Assembly (NCBI RefSeq): GCF_006065315.1
Contig: NZ_CP040749.1
Location: forward strand, 2,804,501 to 2,868,500
Length of the DNA: 64,000 bases
Reading direction: 5' to 3'
From: Aureibaculum algae
GTDB taxonomy: Bacteria > Bacteroidota > Bacteroidia > Flavobacteriales > Flavobacteriaceae
Position 1 is the stretch's first letter. Every line of letters begins with the position of its first letter. The position numbers were made by a program, and so were the translations under genes. The notes under the pieces were generated by a model. It did not search any database. It was not told the origin of the DNA and was given only the letters and a program-made list of their open reading frames with translations. Shown here piece by piece: positions 42,705 through 52,931 of the stretch.

Positions 42705-44048
42705 ATGTCAAGTAGAAGAAATTTTATAAAAAAAGCTGCCGTAGGTTCGGCAGGCATCGCATTAACTAGTAACTTAAATGCAATGAGTGCAAAAAGTTAT
42801 TCAAAAATAATTGGTGCCAACGATCGAATTCATGTTGCTATTCAAGGCTTAGGACGACGTTATGGTGCATATATTCCTGCAATAGCAGCTAAAAGTAGTA
42901 ATGTTGAGTTGCTTTATTTATGTGATGTAATGAAAAGTCAACGTGATAATGCGGCATTAAAGTTTTCAAAGGTAGTAAAGGATAAATTTAAATTAGAAAA
43001 TGACATTCGAAATATTATTAATGATAAAAAGGTAGATGCGATTTTCATGGCAACTCCCGATCATTGGCATGCACCTGGTGCATGTATGGCTATGCAAGCT
43101 GATAAACATGTGTATTTAGAAAAACCTTGTAGTCATAATCCAAGAGAAGGAGAGTTATTAGTGGCCTATCAACAAAAATATGGAAAAATGGTTCAAATGG
43201 GGAACCAACAACGTTCTTCATTACAATCTCAAGAAATTATTAAAGAAATCCATAATGGTATTTTAGGAGATGTATATGAAGCTACTGCATTTTATACAAG
43301 TAATAGGGGGCCTGTACCGCATCAAGAAAAAACCAACCCACCTGAAGGTTTAGATTGGGAACTTTTTCAAGGACCAGCACCAAGAAGAGAATACACTCAT
43401 GATACTTGGAATTATAACTGGCATTGGTATGGATGGGATTATGGTACTGCTGAAATGGGTAATAATGCGACACATGAATTAGATATTGCTCGTTGGGCAT
43501 TAGATGTTAAATATCCTGAAAGTGTGTCTGTGAATGCGGGTAAATTTCATTACAAAGATGATGGTTGGGAAATGTATGACACTATGGAAGCTGAATTTAA
43601 ATTCTCTGGAAACCGAACCATCAAATGGGACGGACAAAGTAGAAATGGTTATCAAAAATTTGGGGCAGGAAGAGGTACCATTATTTATGGTTCTAAAGGG
43701 TGCGTATTTATAGATCGAGGTGGTTATAAATTATTTGATAATAAAGGAAAACTAATAAAAGAAAATATTAATAAAGGAGCAGAAGCCGGTAACACGCTTG
43801 GCGGAGGTGGAGATATTTCTACTCAACATACCTTAAATTTTTTCGATGCAATAAGAGGTAATGCACCACTCACCTCACCTATCGAACAAGGTGTAATCAG
43901 TCAACAACTTACCCACTATGCAAATATCGCTTCAAGAATCGATAGTGCCTTTGAGGTAGATGAAACGACAGGAAGAATTTACAATAGAGAAGCTATGAAA
44001 TTATGGTCAAGAACCTATGAACCAGGTTGGGAAATTAAAGCTATTTAA
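42705..44048 (+). CDS. Gfo/Idh/MocA oxidoreductase with Tat signal, copy 1
   Basis: A 447-aa periplasm-targeted oxidoreductase. The N-terminus SSRRNFIKKAAVGSAGIALTS is a twin-arginine signal. Then IHVAIQGLGRRYGAYIPAI (Rossmann GxGxxG-like), DAIFMATPDHWHAPGACMAM, KHVYLEKPCSHNPREG (EKP motif), MGNNATHELDIARWAL in the C-terminal domain. NAD(P) is presumably carried in a folded state. It lies 10 bp after the DUF1080 gene. It probably oxidises a glycoside or sugar at C3; the substrate is unproven. Confidence 0.9.
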   Translation: MSSRRNFIKKAAVGSAGIALTSNLNAMSAKSYSKIIGANDRIHVAIQGLGRRYGAYIPAIAAKSSNVELLYLCDVMKSQRDNAALKFSKVVKDKFKLENDIRNIINDKKVDAIFMATPDHWHAPGACMAMQADKHVYLEKPCSHNPREGELLVAYQQKYGKMVQMGNQQRSSLQSQEIIKEIHNGILGDVYEATAFYTSNRGPVPHQEKTNPPEGLDWELFQGPAPRREYTHDTWNYNWHWYGWDYGTAEMGNNATHELDIARWALDVKYPESVSVNAGKFHYKDDGWEMYDTMEAEFKFSGNRTIKWDGQSRNGYQKFGAGRGTIIYGSKGCVFIDRGGYKLFDNKGKLIKENINKGAEAGNTLGGGGDISTQHTLNFFDAIRGNAPLTSPIEQGVISQQLTHYANIASRIDSAFEVDETTGRIYNREAMKLWSRTYEPGWEIKAI

Positions 44049-44073
44049 ATACTTCCTATATTAAATTTTGATT

Positions 44074-45270
44074 ATGGATAGAAGGAAATTTATTAAGCAA
44101 AGCGGAACAGTATCTGCAGCTTTATTAGGAACATCATCAATTTTAGCTGGTGTTGGTTATGGTTTTAGTGATGATAAAAACATAAACATTGCTGTAATTG
44201 GCACTGGCGATCGTGGTAAGGGATTAATGCCACTATTAAAGAGCATAGAAAATGTAACCCTTTATGCATGTTGTGATATTATTCCATTCCGCTTAGAAGA
44301 AGGTTTAAAACGGGCAGGTGACAATGTAAAAGGATATTCTGATTACAAAAAACTATTAAAAGACAAAGCCATTGATGCCGTTATTGTTTCTACTACATTT
44401 AGCATGCATGACGAAATAGCCATGGCTGCCGTTAAAGCAAATAAGCATGTGTATTGTGAAAAAACATTGGCAAAAGGTTACGATGGAATTAATAATTTAT
44501 TAGAGAGTGTTAAATCTTCTAATTTAATATTTCAATCTGGACATCAATACCACTGTTCAAAATTATATGAACATATAGTTGCCCTTATCAAAAAAGGTAA
44601 AGTAGGAAAAATAGCTGCTTTTGAGTGTCAATGGAACAGACATGGAGATTGGAGAAGAACAGTTGATCATCCTGACATGGAACGCATTATAAATTGGCGG
44701 ATGTATAAAGAATATTCAGGTGGGCTTACCGCTGAGTTATGTTCGCATCAAATAGACTTTGTGAATTGGGTTTTAGAAGCTAATCCTGAAAAAGTAATGG
44801 GGACTGGTGGTGTAGATTATTGGAAAGATGGTCGAGAAACGTATGATAATGTTCATTTAATTTATAGCTATCCCAATGGTGTTAATGCCAAATTTTCTTG
44901 CTTAACAAGTAATGCAAATGAAGGGTATCAAATTAAAATTATGGGTGATAAAGGTACCATTCTACTTGATTATGATAAAGCAACGTTTTACCCGGAAGGT
45001 AAAACAAAAGCGGTACAACAAGATGTTGACGGCGTTTCTGGAGCTACTGCAAAAGCAAAATATGGCTATGGCGAGGTAATACATATTGAACATGAAGAAC
45101 CAACAAAGCAAGCCATGATAGATTTTAGAGATAACATCTTGAATAATACCATGCCAAAATCTAATGTTATTACAGGAGCAAAAGCTGCCATTTGCGTTCA
45201 AATGGGTTTAGATGCCATGTATAATGAGACTATTGTACATTGGAATCCGAAATTCAACAATTTAGGTTAA
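44074..45270 (+). CDS. Gfo/Idh/MocA oxidoreductase with Tat signal, copy 2
   Basis: A 398-aa oxidoreductase. ATG 44074 gives DRRKFIKQSGTVSAALLGTSS, a second twin-arginine signal. INIAVIGTGDRGKGLMPLL is the nucleotide-binding fold, DAVIVSTTFSMHDEIAMAAVKANKHVYCEKTLAKG carries the EKP-like motif (EKT here) and ELCSHQIDFVNWVLE the C-terminal catalytic region. It is only distantly similar to its neighbour. Two such enzymes next to DUF1080 suggest one oxidises and one reduces a keto-sugar, or different sugars; this is inference. The gap to the upstream gene is 25 bp. Confidence 0.9.
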   Translation: MDRRKFIKQSGTVSAALLGTSSILAGVGYGFSDDKNINIAVIGTGDRGKGLMPLLKSIENVTLYACCDIIPFRLEEGLKRAGDNVKGYSDYKKLLKDKAIDAVIVSTTFSMHDEIAMAAVKANKHVYCEKTLAKGYDGINNLLESVKSSNLIFQSGHQYHCSKLYEHIVALIKKGKVGKIAAFECQWNRHGDWRRTVDHPDMERIINWRMYKEYSGGLTAELCSHQIDFVNWVLEANPEKVMGTGGVDYWKDGRETYDNVHLIYSYPNGVNAKFSCLTSNANEGYQIKIMGDKGTILLDYDKATFYPEGKTKAVQQDVDGVSGATAKAKYGYGEVIHIEHEEPTKQAMIDFRDNILNNTMPKSNVITGAKAAICVQMGLDAMYNETIVHWNPKFNNLG

Positions 45271-45290
45271 CAAAATCGATTATAATTTTT

Positions 45291-47525
45291 ATGAAAATAA
45301 ATTTATTAGTGAAGCATTTTTTGCTTAAAAATTCAGTGCGTTTCATTTTATTATTCATTTTAATTATATGTATAAATTGTAAAGTTAAAGCAGACCAAAC
45401 AGAAGTTGGTAATCCAACAGCACCTACTGGACTAACCGTAGAGAATATTAGGAATACTACAAATGTTAAAATAGTAGATAAAACACCTGAATTTGGGTGG
45501 ATTATTCCTAGCACTACACCAATTCAAAAAGCCTATCAAATAATAGTATCTTCTTCTAAAGAAAATTCTAATATTACGAAAGGTGATGTTTGGGATTCAG
45601 GAAAAATAATAGGTACTGAATCTTTTAATATTTCATTTAAAGGAAATGCATTAAAAGAAGGTCAAACTTATTTCTGGAAAGTTAGAATATGGAATAATGC
45701 AGATCAAGAAAGTCAGTATTCAGAAATACAGGCATTTCAAACCGGCAGTCAAAACAATATAATTACAACTGCCAATAGTCTTAAAATGGATTCTATAAAA
45801 CCTACAGTATTTGAGAAAATCTCTAAAACATCCTATTTTGTAGATTTTGGTAAAGCAGCATTTGCAAATATCTCATTTTATTATAATGCCAAAAATAATG
45901 ACACTATTAGTGTTCGTATAGGAGAACAGTTAGAAGGTACTAGAATAAATAGAAATCCCCAAGGAACCATTCGCTATCAAGAAATAAAAATTCCTGTAAG
46001 TCCTGAAAAAAAATCTTATATATTACCTATAAAGCCGGACAAAAGAAATACGAAAGTGGGAGCCATAATACTCCCCGACTCTTTCCCTGTATTGATGCCT
46101 TTTAGATATGCAGAAATTGAAAATGTAAAAGAACCAATAGAAAAAAATGCATTTACACAATTAGCCTTTCATAGTTATTGGGACGATTCAGAAAGTAATT
46201 TTCAAAGTTCAGATTCCATTTTAAACCAAATTTGGGATTTATGTAAATATTCAATAAAAGCAACAACATTTGCAGGCGTCTATGTTGATGGTGATAGAGA
46301 ACGAATTCCGTATGAAGCTGATGCGTATCTAAATCAATTAAGTCATTATACCACGGATAGAGAATATGCTATGGCTCGCCAAACTATAGAATATTTTATG
46401 GAACATCCTACATGGCCAACAGAATGGCAATTACATGTGGCGTTAATGTTTCACGCTGATTATATGTATACCGGAAATACAGAACTCATTGAACGATATT
46501 ATGATGAATTAAAGCACAAAACATTACTAGAATTGAGGCGAGAAGACGGACTAATTAGTTCTTCTAATGCAACACCTGAATTCATGAAAAAATTAGGTTT
46601 TAAAAACCCCAAAGACAAATTAAAAGATATTGTAGACTGGCCACCTGCTCAAAAAGATACTGGTTGGAAGTTAGCAACTAAAGAAGGTGAACGTGATGGA
46701 TTTGTTTTTACGCCTATAAACACCGTTGCAAACTGTTTGTATTATCGCAATTTAGAAATAATGATAGAATTTGCACAGTTGCTTAACAAACCAAAAGAAG
46801 TTACATTTTTCAAAAATTTAGCACAACAGGTAAAAACTTCCATAAATAGTAAATTACTTGATGCTGAAAGAGGTTTTTATAAAGATGGTGAAGATACAGA
46901 GCATGCCTCATTACATTCAAACATGATGGCCTTAGCTTTTAATATTGTACCCAAAGAAAATATTTCAAGTGTTGCTGAATTTATTAAAACAAGAGGCATG
47001 GCATGTAGTGTCTATGGTTCTCAGTATTTATTAGATGCCTTGTATAATGCTAATGAATCCGATTATGCATTGCGTTTATTAACATCAACAGAAAACCGCA
47101 GTTGGTATAATATGATTCGAATAGGCTCTACCATAACCCTTGAAGCTTGGGATATGAAATATAAACCAAATGCCGATTGGAACCATGCATGGGGAGCAAC
47201 ACCTGCAAATATAATACCTAGAGGTTTATGGGGTATTCAACCTAAAACACCTGGTTTTAAAATAGCGACTATTAAACCACAATTGGGTAATTTATCTCAT
47301 TCCAAAATAAAAGTTCCTACTATACATGGAAGTATTATTGCTGAATATGAAAAGAGTAACCCATCAGAAATGAACTTTTCTATTGAAATTCCAGGTGGTA
47401 TGACGGCAGAATTTATTTTACCTGATAACATACATGAAGTTTACGTAAACAATAAAAGTATACAACAACAGGGTTCAGTAATCCTACTTAAAAGTGGTAA
47501 AAACACTATAAAAGCAACGTTTTAA
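45291..47525 (+). CDS. GH78-family alpha-L-rhamnosidase-like protein
   Basis: A 744-aa secreted glycosidase. ATG 45291 is used (MKINLLVKHFLLKNSV) with a hydrophobic signal ending near residue 33. N-terminal beta domains (APTGLTVENIRNTTNVKIVDKTPEFGWII, TYFWKVRIWNNADQES) precede the (alpha/alpha)6 catalytic domain. The GH78 signature GVYVDGDRERIPYEADAYLNQLSHY and later STITLEAWDMKYKPNADWNHAWGATP contain the acidic catalytic region. It likely removes terminal alpha-L-rhamnose from polysaccharides such as pectin or ulvan-like glycans. The C-terminal sheet completes the fold. Confidence 0.88.
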   Translation: MKINLLVKHFLLKNSVRFILLFILIICINCKVKADQTEVGNPTAPTGLTVENIRNTTNVKIVDKTPEFGWIIPSTTPIQKAYQIIVSSSKENSNITKGDVWDSGKIIGTESFNISFKGNALKEGQTYFWKVRIWNNADQESQYSEIQAFQTGSQNNIITTANSLKMDSIKPTVFEKISKTSYFVDFGKAAFANISFYYNAKNNDTISVRIGEQLEGTRINRNPQGTIRYQEIKIPVSPEKKSYILPIKPDKRNTKVGAIILPDSFPVLMPFRYAEIENVKEPIEKNAFTQLAFHSYWDDSESNFQSSDSILNQIWDLCKYSIKATTFAGVYVDGDRERIPYEADAYLNQLSHYTTDREYAMARQTIEYFMEHPTWPTEWQLHVALMFHADYMYTGNTELIERYYDELKHKTLLELRREDGLISSSNATPEFMKKLGFKNPKDKLKDIVDWPPAQKDTGWKLATKEGERDGFVFTPINTVANCLYYRNLEIMIEFAQLLNKPKEVTFFKNLAQQVKTSINSKLLDAERGFYKDGEDTEHASLHSNMMALAFNIVPKENISSVAEFIKTRGMACSVYGSQYLLDALYNANESDYALRLLTSTENRSWYNMIRIGSTITLEAWDMKYKPNADWNHAWGATPANIIPRGLWGIQPKTPGFKIATIKPQLGNLSHSKIKVPTIHGSIIAEYEKSNPSEMNFSIEIPGGMTAEFILPDNIHEVYVNNKSIQQQGSVILLKSGKNTIKATF

Positions 47526-47552
47526 TGTATTAAATTACTAAAAGATTTAAGA

Positions 47553-49085
47553 ATGAAAAAAAACATTATAATTACTACCCTTTTATTTCTATTCTTATTT
47601 CAATTTACCACGGGATACACTCAAGAATTAAAACCATCAACGTTATTCTGCGATAATATGGTTTTACAACAAGGAATGGACGTTCCTGTTTGGGGCACTT
47701 CAAAACCCAATGAAAAAATTACGGTGAAATTTGCCAACCAAACTAAATCTACTATTGCGGCAAGTAATGGTAAATGGATGGTGAAGTTAGCCCCTTTAAC
47801 TGTTTCAAAAACAGGAAGAGCAATGAGTATTACTGGAAGTTCTGAGATTATACTATCTGATATCCTCGTTGGTGAAGTATGGATCTGTTCCGGTCAATCG
47901 AACATGCAATTTTCGGTAAAAGCGGTTCCTGAAATAGAATCACTTGTGCCTTTTGCCAAAAATATTAGAAGTTTTGAAGTAAAAAGAATAGTATCTTTTA
48001 AAGAGGAAGATAATGTAATTGGTAACTGGTCAACTACCCTTCCTAGCAGTGCAGTAGCTTTTGGATTTGCTTATTTTCTAGAAGCTATAGGTGATGTTCC
48101 GGTTGGAATTATACATGCTTCTTGGGGCAGTTCTTCTATTGAAGCTTGGATGCCAAGAGATATGACCAAAGAATTACCATATTTCAAAACGATTATGCAT
48201 GCTTTTGATAAAGATATAACTACACATAACAACATCCAAAAGTCTCTAGATGCTAAAAATGGCTGGACACGTAATGAAGATATTTTTATGAGGCGACAAC
48301 CAAATATTTTGTATAATGCCATGATAAAACCATTAGCCCCTTATGCTTGCAGAGGATTAGTATGGTATCAAGGTGAACGCAATACCCGATATCTTTCTGG
48401 AGTCCCTGAAGTTACCGAAAAGAACTGGTTTCATAATGTTATTGGAATGAAAGAATATGGAACTGTTTTAAAATTATGGATTGAACGTTACAGAAAAGAA
48501 TGGCATAATGATAACATGCATTTTTCAATTGTAATGTTACCCGGTTATGGTAAAGGTACTGCTGCTAATCCTGATATAGATTCTAAAAGTCCAACGGCAG
48601 CATCCTGGGCATGGATGAGAGAATCGCAATTAAAAGCATTAGACTTACCAAATACGAGTGTTGTGAATACAATTGATCTGGGTGATGAAAAAAATATTCA
48701 TCCAACAGATAAATTTCCTCTAGCTCAACGGTTGGCTTTGCAAGCCGCTAAATTCACACTCAATAAAAACGTTGTTGCTGAAGGTCCTATGCTTGATTCT
48801 ATTGAAATTAATGACAACACTTTAGTAGTCCATTTTAAAAATAGTAAAGGCTTAAAAACTACAAATAAGAAAGCTCCAACAGGATTCTGGATTGCAGACA
48901 ACTCTCTAAAATGGGAAATTGCCGATGCTAAAATTGAAGGAGAAACGGTATTGCTCAATACTACAAAGCTTAAAAAACCACTATACGTTCGTTATGCATT
49001 TGCTGGAAAGCCTGATGTTAATTTAGTTAATGATGCTAACTTACCTGCCTATCCATTTAGAACAGATATTCAAACCACTAATTAA
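47553..49085 (+). CDS. Sialate O-acetylesterase-like SGNH hydrolase
   Basis: A 510-aa secreted esterase. Signal peptide to about residue 24. The N-terminal part has LFCDNMVLQQGMDVPVWGTSKPNEKITV, a hallmark of the SASA family; the catalytic block is EVWICSGQSNMQFSV (Ser116). GLVWYQGERNTRYL and the C-terminal DEKNIHPTDKFPLAQRLALQA (catalytic His) complete the triad. It may remove acetyl groups from carbohydrate, here probably acetylated plant or algal glycans, since no sialidase is in the locus. It is the fifth gene of the plus-strand operon if counted from DUF1080, 27 bp after the GH78 gene. Confidence 0.88.
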   Translation: MKKNIIITTLLFLFLFQFTTGYTQELKPSTLFCDNMVLQQGMDVPVWGTSKPNEKITVKFANQTKSTIAASNGKWMVKLAPLTVSKTGRAMSITGSSEIILSDILVGEVWICSGQSNMQFSVKAVPEIESLVPFAKNIRSFEVKRIVSFKEEDNVIGNWSTTLPSSAVAFGFAYFLEAIGDVPVGIIHASWGSSSIEAWMPRDMTKELPYFKTIMHAFDKDITTHNNIQKSLDAKNGWTRNEDIFMRRQPNILYNAMIKPLAPYACRGLVWYQGERNTRYLSGVPEVTEKNWFHNVIGMKEYGTVLKLWIERYRKEWHNDNMHFSIVMLPGYGKGTAANPDIDSKSPTAASWAWMRESQLKALDLPNTSVVNTIDLGDEKNIHPTDKFPLAQRLALQAAKFTLNKNVVAEGPMLDSIEINDNTLVVHFKNSKGLKTTNKKAPTGFWIADNSLKWEIADAKIEGETVLLNTTKLKKPLYVRYAFAGKPDVNLVNDANLPAYPFRTDIQTTN

Positions 49086-49157
49086 TATTGAATTCAAAGC
49101 AAAGTTACTTTTGCTAGAATTACCAATGCTTATATGCCAAATAAACTAATCGCATAA

Positions 49158-50477
49158 ATGAAAACTTATAACAATCGTATTCTTCTATATAGTACAATGT
49201 TCGGACTATATTTTTTTGGAGGAATTGTAAACGCTCAAAATCCGATTACTACTTTTAAAGGAATTTCAGACCCACACATTCGCGTTTTTAATGACACTAT
49301 ATATCTCTATAGTGGACATGATGCTGATCCCAATGATAAAACCTGGGTTATGAGAGATTGGCGTGTTTTTGCCACAACGAATCTATTAGACTGGAAACAT
49401 GTACAAACTATATCTCCTAAAGATAACTATATGGATGATAATAGTGAAGATTGTTGGGCTAGTGATGCCAGTGCGAGAAATGGAAATTATTACTTTTACT
49501 TTTCTGATAGAAAACGTGGCATTGGTGTTATGAAAGCAAAGCATCCTACTGGTCCTTTTACAGATGCGTTGCATAAACCTTTAGTTTCTCCATTACACGA
49601 CCCTACGCTTTATACAGATGATGATAAAAATAAAACGCCTTATCTAATTTATGGAGATAAAACAGATGCATATTATATTGTTAAGTTAAATAATGATATG
49701 ATTTCTACGGCCGAAACTCCCAAACCAATAGAAATAAAAGGAGATGCTTGGAAAAATGCACCTGAATGGATGGATAAAAACTATCTTTTCAAATATAAAG
49801 AGTTATACTATTTAAGTTGGGGAAATCAATATGCCGTATCTAAGAATATTTATGGTCCTTATGAATGTGTTGATGCTGTTGGTACAGGATATAAGTTGGG
49901 TGAATTTGCACATGGTAGTTTTTTTTGGTGGAAAGGTCAGTTTTATCATATTTGGTGTTATTACATACGAGATGGATATAAGTTTAGAGAAAGCATTATA
50001 AGTTATTGCCATATTGATGATAATGGACATATAGTAACCGACACCAACTTCTTAGATAAACATTTTAGCAATGGCGTTGGTCAGTATAACGCATCATGGA
50101 AAAAAATTGAAGCAGAATGGTATTATGAAAAATCATCAAATATAGAAAAGCGAGGGCTTAAGAATAAAGGATTTCGATTGACCAACATAAAAGATGGAAA
50201 TTGGATTCGATATGCTGAAATGTTATTCAAAAATGAAAATTATGAATTTCAACTGCAACTAAATAGTGTTCAGGGCAAAGGCTTTTTAGAAATAAGACAA
50301 GGTAATTTATCTGGTCAAATTTTAGGAAGAATACCTATTGACTCAGATAATTTGCAAAAGAAATACATCTTAAAAAATATGCATTGCTTAAAAGGTAAAA
50401 CAGATTTATATTTAACATTTAAGGGAACCGAAGACTTTAATGTAGCGTTAGATTATTTTAACTTCTTAAGAAAGTAA
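49158..50477 (+). CDS. GH43-type glycoside hydrolase with C-terminal beta domain
   Basis: A 439-aa secreted enzyme. Signal peptide MKTYNNRILLYSTMFGLYFFGGIVNAQ. The five-blade propeller begins with GISDPHIRVFNDTIYLYSGHD (catalytic base D38), RVFATTNLLDWKHV, CWASDASARNGNYYFYFSDR and APEWMDKNYLFKYKELYYLSWG (candidate general acid Glu). The C-terminal about 120 residues (RYAEMLFKNENYEFQLQLN and following) are a CBM6-like beta domain. Likely an arabinofuranosidase, xylosidase or galactosidase. Its stop overlaps the convergent symporter gene by 12 bp. Confidence 0.88.
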   Translation: MKTYNNRILLYSTMFGLYFFGGIVNAQNPITTFKGISDPHIRVFNDTIYLYSGHDADPNDKTWVMRDWRVFATTNLLDWKHVQTISPKDNYMDDNSEDCWASDASARNGNYYFYFSDRKRGIGVMKAKHPTGPFTDALHKPLVSPLHDPTLYTDDDKNKTPYLIYGDKTDAYYIVKLNNDMISTAETPKPIEIKGDAWKNAPEWMDKNYLFKYKELYYLSWGNQYAVSKNIYGPYECVDAVGTGYKLGEFAHGSFFWWKGQFYHIWCYYIRDGYKFRESIISYCHIDDNGHIVTDTNFLDKHFSNGVGQYNASWKKIEAEWYYEKSSNIEKRGLKNKGFRLTNIKDGNWIRYAEMLFKNENYEFQLQLNSVQGKGFLEIRQGNLSGQILGRIPIDSDNLQKKYILKNMHCLKGKTDLYLTFKGTEDFNVALDYFNFLRK

Positions 50478-52037
50478 TACGTAAATTAATATCGTTAAGG
50501 TTACAAGTATTAGTCCTGCCGTTTTTACAGCTGGCCACGATTTTTCATCAGAACCTTTATCCATATAAGGATGCTCTTCAACTGTTGGAAATAAGTAGGA
50601 GACTAAGAACATGATGATAAAATTAAGCACAAATTCTATACCCCAAAGGTGAACAAAATGGATATTTAAATCTAAAATAAATGTGGTTAAGATGTAAAAG
50701 GTAAATCCAAAAAAGAGTCCTGCCTTTGCCCCTTTCGTGTTAATCTGTTTAAAAAAGATACCCGCAATAATTATTGATGAAATAGGAATAAAAAAGATAC
50801 CATTTAATTCTTGAAGTAGTTGGTATAAACCTTCTGGAGCATAAGCTACCATCGGTGCTACACAGATAGCAATTATGGCTAAAACTACAGAAGACAATTT
50901 TCCATATTTCACTAATTTTGCATCTGAGACATTCTTATCTATTATCTTTTTGTAAATATCTAAGCAGAAAATAGTACTGGCTGAGTTTAAAACACTGTTA
51001 AAAGTGCTCAATACTGCTCCTAAAATAACAGCTGCAAAGAACCCATATAAATACGTAGGTAACACTTTTTTTACAAGCATAGGGTAAATTAAATCAGGGG
51101 TTTCATAATATTGATCTTGAAAATAATAGAATGCTATAAGACCTGGTAAAACTATAATCGCCGGAACAAATAACTTTAAAACTCCTGTATATATCAATCC
51201 TTTTTGTGCTTCTACTAAGTTTTTTGCACCAAAAGCCCGTTGAATAATTGCTTGATTCATCCCCCAAAAATAGAGCTGGTTAATCATTAAACCTGTAAAT
51301 AATACAGAAAACGGAAGCACAGAATCAGGTTTTCCAATAATATCAAATTTATCAGGAGCAAAATCATAAACAGTACTCAATCCGGTAAGTATATTACCAT
51401 CACCAATTTGATAAAGTGCAATCGTTGGGATCAATAAACCACCAAGCATCAATCCTATTCCATTTAAACTATCCGAATAGGCAACCGCTTTTAACCCCCC
51501 AAAAACGGCATAAAAAGATCCAATAATCCCTATCACCAAAACTGTGTAAATCAGTGAGTACTCTTTAGAAATATTGAAAATACTTGAAAAGTCAAACACA
51601 CTTTCTATATTAATGGCACCAGAATACAAAACAATGGGTAATAAGGTGATGACAAACGATGACATTAATAAAAAAGCAACTACCGAACGTACAGCTCCAT
51701 CAAAACGTTTTTCTAAAAATTCAGGTATTGTAAAAATACCCATTTTCATAAATTTAGGAATGAAATAAATTGCGGCAATCACTAAAGCTATGGCTGAGGT
51801 TACCTCCCAAGCAATTATAATGATACCATTTTTATAGGAGCTTCCATTCATACCTATTAAATGCTCGGTAGAAATGTTAGTAAGTATCATAGAACCTGCG
51901 ATAATAGGTCCCGTTAAACTTTTACCTGCTAAAAAATACCCTTTTGATGTTGTGAATTTATCTTTACGAAGTTTAAAAACAGTGTAAAATATTACAAAAA
52001 ATGTAAATCCAAAAAAACCTAAATAGGTATAAAGCAT
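50466..52037 (-). CDS. Sodium/solute symporter (SSS/SGLT family)
   Basis: A 523-aa transporter with about 13 helices. LAGKSLTGPIIAGSMILTNISTEHLIGMNGSSYKNG, GIIIIAWEVTSAIALVIAA, FYAVFGGLKAVAYSDSLNGIGLMLGG (core) and QAIIQRAFGAKNLVEAQKG are SSS/SGLT landmarks. Co-oriented and 33 bp after the inositol oxygenase gene, so uptake of myo-inositol or a sugar released by the locus is likely; the exact substrate cannot be read from sequence. Confidence 0.9.
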   Translation of the reverse strand: MLYTYLGFFGFTFFVIFYTVFKLRKDKFTTSKGYFLAGKSLTGPIIAGSMILTNISTEHLIGMNGSSYKNGIIIIAWEVTSAIALVIAAIYFIPKFMKMGIFTIPEFLEKRFDGAVRSVVAFLLMSSFVITLLPIVLYSGAINIESVFDFSSIFNISKEYSLIYTVLVIGIIGSFYAVFGGLKAVAYSDSLNGIGLMLGGLLIPTIALYQIGDGNILTGLSTVYDFAPDKFDIIGKPDSVLPFSVLFTGLMINQLYFWGMNQAIIQRAFGAKNLVEAQKGLIYTGVLKLFVPAIIVLPGLIAFYYFQDQYYETPDLIYPMLVKKVLPTYLYGFFAAVILGAVLSTFNSVLNSASTIFCLDIYKKIIDKNVSDAKLVKYGKLSSVVLAIIAICVAPMVAYAPEGLYQLLQELNGIFFIPISSIIIAGIFFKQINTKGAKAGLFFGFTFYILTTFILDLNIHFVHLWGIEFVLNFIIMFLVSYLFPTVEEHPYMDKGSDEKSWPAVKTAGLILVTLTILIYVLLS

Positions 52038-52070
52038 ATCAAAAAGTGGTATTTAGTTAGTAGTTAGTGA

Positions 52071-52931
52071 TTAAAATTTTAACGAAGAAGGCAGGTATTT
52101 TGAAACTAGTTCTTCATAATAAGGTCTGAGTGCTTTTGCATCTGGTTCTACAGGAGCTTTTGAATACAGATCATAGGGATTAAACTTTTTAACCCATTCA
52201 AACATTTCAATATCCTTTTCATTCATCAAATGTGCATAAGCATTCTCACGATGTTGTGCATAAAAAGAATGATATCTGATCATGTATAATGCGGGCTCTG
52301 GTAAGTGATTTTTTAATATTTGGTATAAATATTCATCATGTCCCCAACTCATTTTCACCTTATCTAAACCACAATTAGGAGTATAAATTCCAAATTTAGT
52401 ATTATACCGATCGTCATTGGTATCTGGGTTATTCTCAAAAAATTCAGGGTATACAATGGTATCTGAAAATTTACACCCAACTGGAAAAGTATCTCCCACA
52501 ACTGCCCATTGTGGCTCCCCAAACAGACATAATACCTTACCTAAATCGTGAATAAAACCTGTGAGTACAAACCAATCTGGATGACCATCTGCTCTTATCG
52601 CTTCAGACGTTTGCAATAAATGTTGAAATTGATCTAAATCAATATCAGGATCACTGTCATCCACCAATGTGTTTAAAAAATCTACGGCATCCCAAAGTGA
52701 CATTTCTTTTTTGTCAAACTTTAAAAACTCCTTCTCTTTTTCACAAACAAAACGATACGTTTGATTGATATGGTTTACACGGTAAAACTCCTTTACCGTA
52801 TCTACACGTTCAGAATCGACATAATTTCTAAACTCCTCCTTTTCTTTCTTAGTAGCTTCTGGATCGGGATAACGCTCTTTTAAGTTATCTTCCCAATCGT
52901 CAATATTATCCATCGGATTATCATTTGCCAT
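52071..52931 (-). CDS. Inositol oxygenase (MIOX)
   Basis: A 286-aa enzyme that opens myo-inositol to D-glucuronate with O2 at a di-iron site. All six ligands of the animal enzyme are present: H117 in ADGHPDWF, H128 and D129 in [12 protein letters not shown]198 in [10 protein letters not shown]221 in IRYHSFY and D254 in NPYDLYSK. SVLxxFGxPQW ([22 protein letters not shown]) is also typical. The symporter gene follows on the same strand. MIOX is chiefly eukaryotic, with scattered bacterial copies, so it may have been acquired by transfer. Confidence 0.95.
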   Translation of the reverse strand: MANDNPMDNIDDWEDNLKERYPDPEATKKEKEEFRNYVDSERVDTVKEFYRVNHINQTYRFVCEKEKEFLKFDKKEMSLWDAVDFLNTLVDDSDPDIDLDQFQHLLQTSEAIRADGHPDWFVLTGFIHDLGKVLCLFGEPQWAVVGDTFPVGCKFSDTIVYPEFFENNPDTNDDRYNTKFGIYTPNCGLDKVKMSWGHDEYLYQILKNHLPEPALYMIRYHSFYAQHRENAYAHLMNEKDIEMFEWVKKFNPYDLYSKAPVEPDAKALRPYYEELVSKYLPSSLKF

